Shown in pieces: positions 8,715-17,076 of a stretch of DNA of 64,000 nt. Under the pieces are notes generated by a model. That model searched no databases and had not been told where the DNA came from. It was given only the letters and a program-made list of their open reading frames with translations. The stretch spans positions 62,001 through 126,000 of the forward strand of contig NZ_CP012546.1 of the NCBI RefSeq assembly GCF_002021925.1, given 5' to 3'. Source of the DNA: Campylobacter pinnipediorum subsp. pinnipediorum (lineage in GTDB: Bacteria; Campylobacterota; Campylobacteria; Campylobacterales; Campylobacteraceae). How positions within the stretch are numbered: position 1 is the stretch's first letter; each line of letters begins with the position of its first letter. Position numbers and translations under genes: made by a program.

Positions 8715-10884
8715 ATGAAAAAATTAAAAATTTATTTAGAAAATTGTTACGGAATAAAAAAATTAGAAACAGAATTTGATTTTACGAAAAAAAATACTTA
8801 TTCAATATACGCACCAAATGGCACCATGAAAACATCATTTGCTAAAACATTTAAAGATTTATCTAATTTATGATTCAAAAGATGAAGTGTTTAAAGAGCG
8901 GAAACCAATTAGAAAAATTACAGATGAAAAAGATGAAGATTTATTGCCAGAGCAAGTGTTTGTTATAGAGAGTTATAATCAAGAATATAGCTCTGATAAA
9001 ATTTCTACTTTGGTTGTAGAAAAAGAATTGAAGCAAAAATACGATAAAATTTATACCGACTTAGACAATGAAAAAACAGAATTTATTAAAAAATTAAAAT
9101 CTGTATCTCAAAGTTCTGATTGCGAAAGCGAAGTAATGGAAACTTTTAGAAAAGATAAATCAGATACTTTTTTTGAAATTTTGTTGAAAATTAATGAAAA
9201 TTCAAATTTAGATATTAATCGTGAATATAATTTTAGATACAATGATGTTTTTGATCAAAAAGGAAATATTAAAAAATTTTTAGATAAAAACAAAGATTCT
9301 CTTAAAGAGTATTTTAATGAATATGATTCTTTGATTTCTAAATCCAGTTTTTTTAAAAAATCAAATAATACATTTGGAACATATCAAGCTCAAGAAATTT
9401 TAAAATCTATACAAGATAACTCATTTTTTACTGCAGGGCATGCCTTAAAATTAAATACAAATCAAGAAATTAAATCAGCTGAAGAGTATGAAAAATTAAT
9501 AGAAAATGAAATTCAAAAAATTATGGAAGATGAAAATTTAAAAAAAGTGTTTAAAAAAATAGACAAAGCAATTTCTTCAAACAAAGAACTAAGAGATTTT
9601 AAGAAAGTGTTGGAAGAAAATAATTTACTATTGACAGAGCTTATCGATTATGAAAAATTTAAGGAAAAAGTTTGGGTTTCGTATTTAACTAAGTTAAAAA
9701 CAGATGTTGAAAATATATTAAAATCTTATAATGAAAAAAAAGAAGATCTAAAAAAAATTATTCAATCAGCTATTGACACAATAACAGAATGGGAAGATGC
9801 AGTTAATGAATTTAATATAAGATTTACAAATATGCCATTTAGATTAGAAATAGAAAATAAAGATGATATGATTTTAAAAACTAGTGCAGTACCTATGCTA
9901 AATTTTATTTTTAAAGAAAATGAAAATGAAATAAGAGTAGAAAAAGGCGAGCTATTAAAAATTTTGAGCCAAGGAGAAAAAAGAGCTTTGTATTTGTTAA
10001 ATATTATTTTTGAAATAATGGCTAGAAAAAAATTAGAAACAAAAAGTTTATTTATTGTGGATGATATTGCTGATTCTTTTGATTACAAAAATAAGTATGC
10101 TATAATAGAATATTTAAATGATATTTCTAAAGAAGAAAAATTTTATCAAATAATTTTAACTCACAATTTTGATTTTTATAGAACCTTGAATAGTAGATTT
10201 GTAGGTTACAATTTTTCTAAAATGATAAACAAAGGCTTGCATAAAATCTCAATTATAGATGCAAAATATATAAAAAATCCTTTTGAATATTTAAAAAAAC
10301 AATTAGTAAAAAATGAAAAATGCTTAGTTGCTATAATACCTTTTATTAGAAATTTATTTGAATATACTTCGGGGATTGATAGCAATGAATATATATTTTT
10401 AACTTCATTGTTGCATATAAAAGAAAATACATACAATATAACAATTCAAGATTTAGAAAACAATATTAAAGCAATATTTAAAGATGTAATATTTGAGTTT
10501 ACAAATACTAATGAGATTGTGATTGATTTAATATTTAAACTTGCTGAAGATATTATAAAAGATGATAATGAATGTTTAAATTTAGAAAATAAAATAATTA
10601 TGTCTATTGCAATTAGATTAAAAGCGGAAAAATTTATGATTGAAGAAATAGGTAATGAAGAAGGCAATATTTCAAACAATCAAACCATTATGCTAATAAA
10701 CAAATACAAAAATAAATTTAGCAAACAGTATGAAATTATTAAAGTATTAGAAAAAGTTAATTTAATAACACCTGAGAATATTCATCTAAATTCTTTTATG
10801 TATGAGCCAATTTTGGATATGTCGGATGAAAGTTTGAAAAATTTATATATTCAAATAAAAGAGCTAAATAATCCAAGTTTATGA
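8715..10884 (+). pseudogene. ABC/AAA_13-like ATPase disrupted by a frameshift
   Basis: Two frames together encode one ATPase of roughly 720 residues. The first, 8715-8873 (52 codons, stop TGA at 8871), starts right at the stop of the DUF2130 gene and holds the P-loop YAPNGTMKTSFAKTF. The second frame (+1) carries the rest to 10884 and becomes collinear from about 8872 (DSKDEVF). It contains long charged helices, the ABC signature LSQGEK (9964-9981), Walker B SLFIVDDIADSFD and H-loop ILTHN. Read alone from the ATG at 8839, the second frame has no P-loop. The P-loop is unusual: Met stands where Gly normally precedes the Lys. The architecture resembles AAA_13 proteins (RloC/PrrC-related and SMC-like). 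The region is visibly more AT-rich than its neighbours, consistent with transfer. A sequencing error at 8866-8872 cannot be excluded. Confidence 0.8.
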
Positions 10885-10932
10885 TTAAAGTATTGATGGT
10901 GTTATTGTTTTAGTCGCTAAAATAAATTATGA

Positions 10933-10938
10933 TATAAT
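10933..10938 (+). promoter_or_regulatory. -10 box for ankyrin gene
   Basis: TATAAT in ATGATATAATC, 30 bases before the ATG of the ankyrin gene, shows that the gene has its own promoter and does not rely on read-through from the broken ATPase gene. Confidence 0.5.
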
Positions 10939-10968
10939 CTTATAAAATCACAAAAATAAAGGCTTTTT

Positions 10969-11451
10969 ATGGAAAATATAGAAGAAATAACCGAGCAAGA
11001 TGAACAAAGATATGCTGAGCTTTGTGGCAAGGCTTTTGAATTTGCAAGGCATAATAAAAAAGAAGAGTTAGAAAAAATGATAAATGCGGGGCTTAGTGTG
11101 AATCTAAAAAATGAAAAAGGCGATTCGCTTATAATGCTTGCAAGTTATCGCAACTCGCTTGAAACGGTAAAAATGCTTATAGAAAAAGGTGCTAGGGTTG
11201 ATGAGAGAAATGACAAAAACCAAACCCCGCTTGCTGGTGCTTGTTTTAAAGGTCATCTTGAAGTAGTTAAGGCTTTGGTTGAAGCTGGTGCTGACATAAA
11301 TGCAAACAATGGCATGGGTGCTACTCCACATACCTTTGCTATGATATTTGGTAGAACTGAGGTTGTAAAATATCTAAATAGTGTAAATAAAAAACATAGT
11401 TTTTTACAAAAAATATTCGGTAAGATTTTTGGTTTATTTTCAGGTAAATAG
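10969..11451 (+). CDS. Ankyrin-repeat protein, probable catalase accessory factor (Cj1386-like)
   Basis: A 160-residue cytoplasmic protein with three ankyrin repeats at about residues 35-135. Repeat cores are NLKNEKGDSLIMLASYRN, DERNDKNQTPLAGACFKGH and NANNGMGATPHTFAMIFG. A basic hydrophobic tail (FLQKIFGKIFGLFSGK) follows. In C. jejuni a similar small ankyrin protein, Cj1386, is encoded next to katA and helps heme reach KatA. The N-terminal ERYAELCGKAFEFARHNKKEEL style and the repeat number match that family as I know it. Here the gene is about 7.8 kb from katA, so the partnership is an inference. There is no signal peptide. Confidence 0.8.
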   Translation: MENIEEITEQDEQRYAELCGKAFEFARHNKKEELEKMINAGLSVNLKNEKGDSLIMLASYRNSLETVKMLIEKGARVDERNDKNQTPLAGACFKGHLEVVKALVEAGADINANNGMGATPHTFAMIFGRTEVVKYLNSVNKKHSFLQKIFGKIFGLFSGK

Positions 11452-11480
11452 CCTTATTGGTATATTCTGTTTTTTTAAAA

Positions 11481-11508
11481 TTATCAATTCTTAGTTTTAA
11501 AAATTTTA
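11481..11508 (+). repeat. Upstream element copy 1 (shared by autotransporter and hcp leaders)
   Basis: The 28-base stretch here matches the one at 13720-13747 in 23 of 28 positions (23 of the first 26). Both lie upstream of + strand genes, the autotransporter and hcp. This copy is about 128 bases upstream of its gene. It could be a shared operator or the trace of a duplicated leader. Confidence 0.45.
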
Positions 11509-11605
11509 TACAAATATTTTTTTATATATTCTGTAAATATTAATTCAAATTATAGTTAATTATTTGAAATTTAAGAGCCTTTGAAGATGATTTAAGTTAC
11601 CATTA

Positions 11606-11611
11606 TATAGT
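11606..11611 (+). promoter_or_regulatory. -10-like box for autotransporter
   Basis: TATAGT in CATTATATAGTATTG lies 24 bases before the ATG at 11636. It is followed by the strong ribosome-binding site AGGAGGAG, which suggests high expression of the autotransporter. Confidence 0.4.
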
Positions 11612-11635
11612 ATTGAATTATCAGGAGGAGTAAAA

Positions 11636-13612
11636 ATGAAAATTTCAAAGATTGTAAGTGCAACTATACTTAGTATTGCTGTAAGTGGTTCCGCTTTTGG
11701 TGATGAGGCAGAAAATATAGAAAATGCATTAAAAAAAGGAGAAATAACAGCTAAAAACATAACAGAAAAAAATATAGAAGCAGCCAAACTAATAGCTGAA
11801 AATAAAAAAATTGAACTTAAATTAGCACAAGAAACACTAGCGGCTATAAATGCAGGTGAAGAAGCCACTAAAGAAAAAATAGAAGCATTAGAGGATAAAG
11901 TATCAGAAGTAATAGAATCAGTATTAGCAGCAAAAGAAGCAGCAAAAAAAGCAATAATTATAGCATTAGAAGAAGAACAAAAAGCAACAGCAGCAGCTAA
12001 AATAGAAGAAGCAAGAAAAGTAGTAGAGTATACAGATGAGCTATTGGCTGAAGCTGAAGCTCAAGTTTACATAGCCAAAGAAGCAGCAGAACTAGCAAAA
12101 GCCAAAGTGGCAGCAGAACTAGCAAAAGCCAAAGTGGCAGTTCCAGAAGATGCGACACCAGAACAAAAAGCAGAAGCAATTGAAAAAGCTAAAAAAGAAT
12201 TTCAAGCAGAAATAGAAACTAAATCTAAACAAGTAGATTTATTAAATGATGCTTTAGCGGAAACTAATGTTAACACAGGTAAAGCTAATAAAGAACTAAA
12301 AGAAAAACAAGAAGCATTAAAAAAAGCTGAAGAAGAATATAATAAAGCTACTACAGCAGAACAAAAAGCCACTAAACTAAAAGTACTTAATGATGCTATA
12401 AAAGCAGTAGCAGAGGCTAAAAAAGAAGTAGGTGATGCTAATGCTGATCGTGCTATTCGTGCGGTTAGAAAGCTAGATAGTATAAGCAAAAATGTAGCAG
12501 AGTCTTTAGGTGATATATCAGCAGATAATAAAGTGTTAAGTAAACTATTTTCAGAAGGTGTTAAAAAAGAAGATATTGTTAAGGTAGTTGAGAATGTAAC
12601 AAGCTCTGTAACAACATCAGTTGATTCAATGGCTAAAATATCTAATGTAGATATCATTAAGTTTAATACAGATCTTTCAACTGCTACAAGACTTGCAAGT
12701 CTAAGCAACCCATTCAATGCTGATTTAGCATTAGCAAGTGCTATTAAACATTTAAAAGATGATAGCTTTGCAAGTAGTGACGACAGTGCATTAATTAGCA
12801 TAGTAAGAGAATACACAGATAGATTTAACTATGACAATAACCTATGGGGAAGTGTATTAGGTGGCAAGACAAGTGCTAAAAATGGTGCAAATCCAAAAAT
12901 CTTTGGTGTAACTCTTGGTTATGATAAGAGATTTGATAATATGATAGTTGGTGCAACTACAACTTATACTCAAACAAAAGCAGACAAAAGTGATGTTGAG
13001 TTAAAAGGTAAAAATATCCAATTAGGTCTTTATACAAGAGGATACTTTGATGAGAATGAAGTAGATGCAAGAATCAACTTTAACTTTGGAGATAACAAGG
13101 TAAAAAGAACAACTAGTATAGGTAAAACTGATGGTAAGTTTGATTCATTTGCAACATCTTTTGATCTAACTTATGGTCGCATATATCAGTTAGACAATGA
13201 TTTAATGATTAAACCACTCGGTGGTGTTGGATATACATATCTAAAAACAAAATCATTTGCTGAAAAAGGCGAGGGTGCTTTATCGTATAGCTCTATAACA
13301 ACAAAAGTAGCTAACTTAAAAGCCGGTGTTGAGTTAAGAAAATATCTTGAATCTGGTGAATACTTCTATGTAACTCCTGGCGTAGAAAGAGAGATATTTA
13401 AAAATGTTAAAGATCCTATAGTTAAATTTATAGGAGCAGAGAATGGCATTAAACTAGTAGGTGATGATAAGAAAAATACTTACTTCACTTTACAAACAGG
13501 TGCTAACTTCAACCTAACAGATAGCTTAAGCACAAATATCAACTTTGGAACAAAACTAGGTTCTAAAAACAAGTTCTATAACGGAACCGTAGGTGTTAAC
13601 TATAAGTTTTAA
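11636..13612 (+). CDS. Autotransporter-domain outer-membrane protein with helical Ala/Lys/Glu passenger
   Basis: The protein has 658 residues. A signal peptide (ISKIVSATILSIAVSGSAFG, cleavage near residue 22) is followed by a passenger of about 370 residues that is almost entirely Ala, Lys, Glu and Asp with heptad character, so a long alpha-helical coiled coil is predicted. The C-terminal 260 residues (from about NNLWGSVLGGK) form an autotransporter beta-barrel with alternating hydrophobic strands and a terminal Phe (GTVGVNYKF). The passenger has a 27-base perfect tandem duplication. Function is unknown; adhesion or surface-spacer roles are possible. There are no catalytic motifs and no Cys. 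It has its own promoter and a stem-loop terminator. Confidence 0.85.
   Translation: MKISKIVSATILSIAVSGSAFGDEAENIENALKKGEITAKNITEKNIEAAKLIAENKKIELKLAQETLAAINAGEEATKEKIEALEDKVSEVIESVLAAKEAAKKAIIIALEEEQKATAAAKIEEARKVVEYTDELLAEAEAQVYIAKEAAELAKAKVAAELAKAKVAVPEDATPEQKAEAIEKAKKEFQAEIETKSKQVDLLNDALAETNVNTGKANKELKEKQEALKKAEEEYNKATTAEQKATKLKVLNDAIKAVAEAKKEVGDANADRAIRAVRKLDSISKNVAESLGDISADNKVLSKLFSEGVKKEDIVKVVENVTSSVTTSVDSMAKISNVDIIKFNTDLSTATRLASLSNPFNADLALASAIKHLKDDSFASSDDSALISIVREYTDRFNYDNNLWGSVLGGKTSAKNGANPKIFGVTLGYDKRFDNMIVGATTTYTQTKADKSDVELKGKNIQLGLYTRGYFDENEVDARINFNFGDNKVKRTTSIGKTDGKFDSFATSFDLTYGRIYQLDNDLMIKPLGGVGYTYLKTKSFAEKGEGALSYSSITTKVANLKAGVELRKYLESGEYFYVTPGVEREIFKNVKDPIVKFIGAENGIKLVGDDKKNTYFTLQTGANFNLTDSLSTNINFGTKLGSKNKFYNGTVGVNYKF
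12083..12136 (+). repeat. 27-bp perfect tandem duplication inside the autotransporter passenger
   Basis: The units at 12083-12109 and 12110-12136 are identical and encode AAELAKAKV twice. The unit is in frame and encodes roughly one more helix stretch, so slippage would change passenger length by nine residues without breaking the gene. Confidence 0.9.
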
Positions 13613-13653
13613 TTAGTTAAGTAACTACACAAAGATACTCAAACAAGTATCTA

Positions 13654-13685
13654 AACCCCCTTTAGGAGTAAAACTTAAAGGGGTT
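13654..13685 (+). terminator. Stem-loop terminator after autotransporter
   Basis: AACCCCCTTTA (13654-13664) pairs with TAAAGGGGTT (13676-13685) apart from one bulged C. No strong T-run follows, so it is a weak example of an intrinsic terminator. Confidence 0.6.
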
Positions 13686-13719
13686 ATAATCTTACAAACA
13701 TTATCCTTATCCTTGATAT

Positions 13720-13747
13720 TTATCAATTACTAATTTTAAAAATTTCC
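13720..13747 (+). repeat. Upstream element copy 2 (hcp leader)
   Basis: Near-copy of 11481-11508, here ending 34 bases before the hcp start codon. See that entry. Confidence 0.45.
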
Positions 13748-13781
13748 CTAGAATGTTCTTATATTTTTTAAAGGAGAACAT

Positions 13782-15110
13782 ATGAGTGAAGAATTAAAAA
13801 TGTTTTGTCATCAATGCGAAATGAGTGCTATTGATGGATGTGGCTCTCATGGTCAAAGTAAGGGAACTTGCGGTAAAACTGATACATTGGCTCGTTTGCA
13901 AGATACTATGGTTTTTGGATTAAAAGGACTTAGTGCATATCGCCACCATGCAAATGAACTTGGTGCTGATACAAGCTATGTTGATAAGGTTATGGCTGAT
14001 ACTCTTTATTTTACACTTACAAACTCAAATTTTAATTTTGATGAGCATATAGCACAATTATTGCAAGTCGGCTCTGCTGGTGTAAACGTTATGGATGTAT
14101 TAAGTGAGGCACATACAAATGCCTTTGGTGTCCCATCTCCGGTAAAAGTTACTCAAAATAAAGTAGAAGGCAAGGCTATACTTGTTAGTGGACATAATTT
14201 AAATGCACTAAAATTACTACTTGAAGCGACTAAAGATAAAGGTATAAATATATATACCCACTCTGAAATGCTTCCAGCTCACGGCTATCCTGAGCTTAGA
14301 AAATATCCTCATTTAAAGGGAAATGTAGGTAAGGCATGGTTTGATCAGACTAAACTTTTTAATGAATTTAAGGGCGCTATACTTATGACAACAAACTGTA
14401 TAGTTCCTTTACGCTCAAGCTGTGAATACTCTGATAGACTTTTTGGCTATCAAATAGTCGGCACAGATGGAGTTAGGCATATACAAAACGATGATTTTAC
14501 ACCTTTGATACAGTGTGCTATTGATTGTGGAGATGTTAGTTTGGATAGTGATGATGTTTTGGTTACAGGTGGCCATTATAAGAGCATATTGGGTCTTGCA
14601 CCACAAATTCTTGATGCGATAAACTCTGGTAAAATTCGTAGATTTTTTGTTATAGCTGGGTGTGATGCGCCTGGAAAAGGTAGAGAGTATTATAGAGAAC
14701 TTGCACTATCTTTGCCTAAGGATTGTGTGATACTTACATCTAGTTGCGGTAAGTTTAGATTTAATGATATTGATTTTGGAATGGTGCCTGATACGCAAAT
14801 ACCAAGATATATAGACTTAGGTCAGTGTAATGATAGCAATGGCGCTGTAAAAATAGCTCTTGCTTTAAGCGAAGCAACCGGTATAGCGGTAAATGACCTA
14901 CCTATTTCAATAGTGCTTATGTGGATGGAGCAAAAAGCCGTTATTATACTTCTTGCTTTATTTAGCTTGGGTATCAAAAATATAAATGTAGGTCCTACAT
15001 TGCCTAAATTTTTTAATGATGAGATAGTAAATTTCTTGGTAGAAAAATTTAATGTTAGGCTTATAAGTGGCGATGCAAAAGCTGATTTGGAGTATTATTT
15101 GAGCAAATAA
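13782..15110 (+). CDS. hcp: Hybrid cluster protein (hydroxylamine reductase type), short form
   Basis: A cytoplasmic iron-sulfur-oxygen cluster enzyme linked to nitric oxide and nitrosative stress; hydroxylamine reduction is the classical assay. N-terminal cluster cysteines are C9, C12, C20 and C30 (FCHQC, GCGSH, TCGK). Hybrid-cluster ligands are visible in GHNLNALKLLLEA, NCIVPLRSSCEYS, IAGCDAPGKGREY and SSCGKFRFN, with a C-terminal MEQKAV. At 442 residues it lacks about 100 residues compared with classical class I/II proteins of about 550, which fits the short class III type. The ribosome-binding site AAAGGAG is strong. It is monocistronic; no hcr reductase partner is seen beside it. Confidence 0.92.
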   Translation: MSEELKMFCHQCEMSAIDGCGSHGQSKGTCGKTDTLARLQDTMVFGLKGLSAYRHHANELGADTSYVDKVMADTLYFTLTNSNFNFDEHIAQLLQVGSAGVNVMDVLSEAHTNAFGVPSPVKVTQNKVEGKAILVSGHNLNALKLLLEATKDKGINIYTHSEMLPAHGYPELRKYPHLKGNVGKAWFDQTKLFNEFKGAILMTTNCIVPLRSSCEYSDRLFGYQIVGTDGVRHIQNDDFTPLIQCAIDCGDVSLDSDDVLVTGGHYKSILGLAPQILDAINSGKIRRFFVIAGCDAPGKGREYYRELALSLPKDCVILTSSCGKFRFNDIDFGMVPDTQIPRYIDLGQCNDSNGAVKIALALSEATGIAVNDLPISIVLMWMEQKAVIILLALFSLGIKNINVGPTLPKFFNDEIVNFLVEKFNVRLISGDAKADLEYYLSK

Positions 15111-15120
15111 ATACTTTAAC

Positions 15121-15144
15121 TTCTCTAAGAAATTTCTTAGAGAA
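15121..15144. terminator. Bidirectional terminator between hcp and dsbD
   Basis: A perfect 24-base palindrome made of TTCTCTAAGAAA and its complement. It folds to a stem with an AT-rich tip and sits between the convergent genes. Confidence 0.8.
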
Positions 15145-15146
15145 GG

Positions 15147-16865
15147 TCATTTTATATCTTTTATTTTTTCTAAAAATTTTTCCGGCGATATATACCCTAT
15201 CGTTCTTTTGTGTGAAATTTCTTGTTTGTCTTTAAACAACAATAAAGCGGGTGGATTTATAAGACCAAAGTTTTGAAGTAGCTTTGTATTTTCATCCTTG
15301 TTTTCGCTTACATCAATTTTTACAAGTTTAAACTCTTTTAATTTTTGCATTACATCTTTATCTTTAAATGTTTTGCTATCAAGTTCCAAACAACTAACAC
15401 ACCAACTAGCCCAAAAATCAACCAAAATAGGCTTATCTGATGTTTGTATGATTTTGTTTAAATCATTTAGTGTTTTTACTTTTTCAAATTTGGTTTGATT
15501 ATCGCTTTGTGTGTTTGAGCTTATATGTAGTCCTTCTAACGGCGAAAGTGGGTCTTTTGAGCCTATAAAGCTTCCAAAAATAAGCATTAAAGAGTATATA
15601 AATATAAGTATAGCCGATGATTTTTGAAACTTCTCTATGCCATTTTTTGCACTTTCAAAAGCTCCTATATAAACAGCCCATATAACACCTATAACACCAT
15701 ATCCCAAAAGCTCAAAGAAGCTACCAAGTATTCTTGATAAAAGCCATATAGCCATTATAAGCATTAAAAATCCAAATGTATACTTTATGGTATCCATCCA
15801 AATTCCTGGTTTTGGTAAAATTTTTCCGCTACTAAGTCCTATGATAAGTAAAGGCACACCCATTCCTATACCCATGACAAAAAGCATAAGCCCACCATAA
15901 AATAAATTTCCGGTTTGTGATATATAAAGAAGTGCTCCAGCTAAAGGTGCAGCAATGCAAGGTGAGACTATCAATGCCGATGCAAAACCCATGATAAAAA
16001 CACCAATCATACCTTTTTTATTGCTTGTTTTTTTGTTTATAAGGTTTTCAAGTTTTGATGGTAATTTAATGTCATAAAATCCAAACATGCTAAATGCTAG
16101 GGCTACAAAAATAAGGCTAAAACCACCAAGAACCCATGAATTTTGTAGCAATCCTTGAACACCTACACCTACGATACTTGCTAAAACACCAGCTATAGCA
16201 TAGGCTAAACTCATAGCAAAAACATACACAGCTGATATTAAAAAGCTATTTTTTGAAGTTTCACTCTTTGATACTATAATGCTTGAAAGTATCGGTATCA
16301 TAGGAAAAACACAAGGTGTAAGAGATAGCAATAGTCCAAATCCAAAAAATGTAGCTAGTGATAAAAATAGACCATTTGATGATAATTTACTTGCGATGTC
16401 TTGTTCTTCTGATAAAATTATCTCTTTTTCTTTGTCTTTTTTTAACTCTTGAAGTGCAATTTTTCCAAAATTTTCACTTATATGGTATTTTTTAAATTGT
16501 GGCTGATAACAAATTCCATTTTCCGCACAGCCTTGATATTCTAAATTTAGTGTGTTTTTATTGTCTGTTAGGTATTTTTGAATAAGCTTAGTGGGTATAA
16601 ATATACTAAAATCTTTATCAAAAATTTCATAGTCTTTTTTAACTACTGCTTTTGGCATATTTAGTATATCTAGTATGCTTGTTTCGTTTATCTTTACGTT
16701 AAAAGTTTTTTTATAGACATATATATCTTTTCCTAGTTGGAATTTTATTTCCACATCATCGCTTGTTATGTGGTTGCTTATTTTAAAAGCTTCGTTTGTG
16801 TTTAAAACATCAGCAAAGCCAAAAGAGTATAAAAAGCTAATTAATAGTATAATTTTTTTTATCAT
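15147..16865 (-). CDS. dsbD: Thiol:disulfide interchange protein DsbD
   Basis: Carries reducing power from cytoplasmic thioredoxin across the inner membrane to periplasmic proteins and cytochrome c maturation. The three-part architecture is complete. A signal peptide (about 1-18) leads to a periplasmic alpha domain with the Cys pair in YQGCAENGICYQP. An eight-helix membrane domain holds one Cys in LTPCVFPMIP and one in VSPCIAAPLAG. A C-terminal thioredoxin domain has WASWCVSC. The length of 572 residues is normal. Client proteins in this window could include the two multiheme cytochromes and the iron-operon thioredoxin. The gene is convergent with hcp and divergent from the iron operon. Confidence 0.96.
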   Translation of the reverse strand: MIKKIILLISFLYSFGFADVLNTNEAFKISNHITSDDVEIKFQLGKDIYVYKKTFNVKINETSILDILNMPKAVVKKDYEIFDKDFSIFIPTKLIQKYLTDNKNTLNLEYQGCAENGICYQPQFKKYHISENFGKIALQELKKDKEKEIILSEEQDIASKLSSNGLFLSLATFFGFGLLLSLTPCVFPMIPILSSIIVSKSETSKNSFLISAVYVFAMSLAYAIAGVLASIVGVGVQGLLQNSWVLGGFSLIFVALAFSMFGFYDIKLPSKLENLINKKTSNKKGMIGVFIMGFASALIVSPCIAAPLAGALLYISQTGNLFYGGLMLFVMGIGMGVPLLIIGLSSGKILPKPGIWMDTIKYTFGFLMLIMAIWLLSRILGSFFELLGYGVIGVIWAVYIGAFESAKNGIEKFQKSSAILIFIYSLMLIFGSFIGSKDPLSPLEGLHISSNTQSDNQTKFEKVKTLNDLNKIIQTSDKPILVDFWASWCVSCLELDSKTFKDKDVMQKLKEFKLVKIDVSENKDENTKLLQNFGLINPPALLLFKDKQEISHKRTIGYISPEKFLEKIKDIK

Positions 16866-17076
16866 TTTGCCTCTATATTAGATTGTTGCTTCTGATTTTA
16901 CTTAAAAATATTAAATTTTTTCTAACTTGATATATAACACAATTTCATTAATTTTTTTGTAATTATATTTATGTTGTTATGTTTTTGTATTAAATTTTGA
17001 TAACCGTTTTTATTTTTATTAAAGTTAAAATGTAGTAAAGTTATATCTTATATTTGATTAAACATGGAAAATTATT

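Noticed and set aside
8839-10884. Taking the 681-codon frame as a complete, independent ATPase
   Set aside because: It lacks a P-loop, its first 11 residues are out of frame with the real protein, and the preceding frame supplies exactly the missing N terminus.
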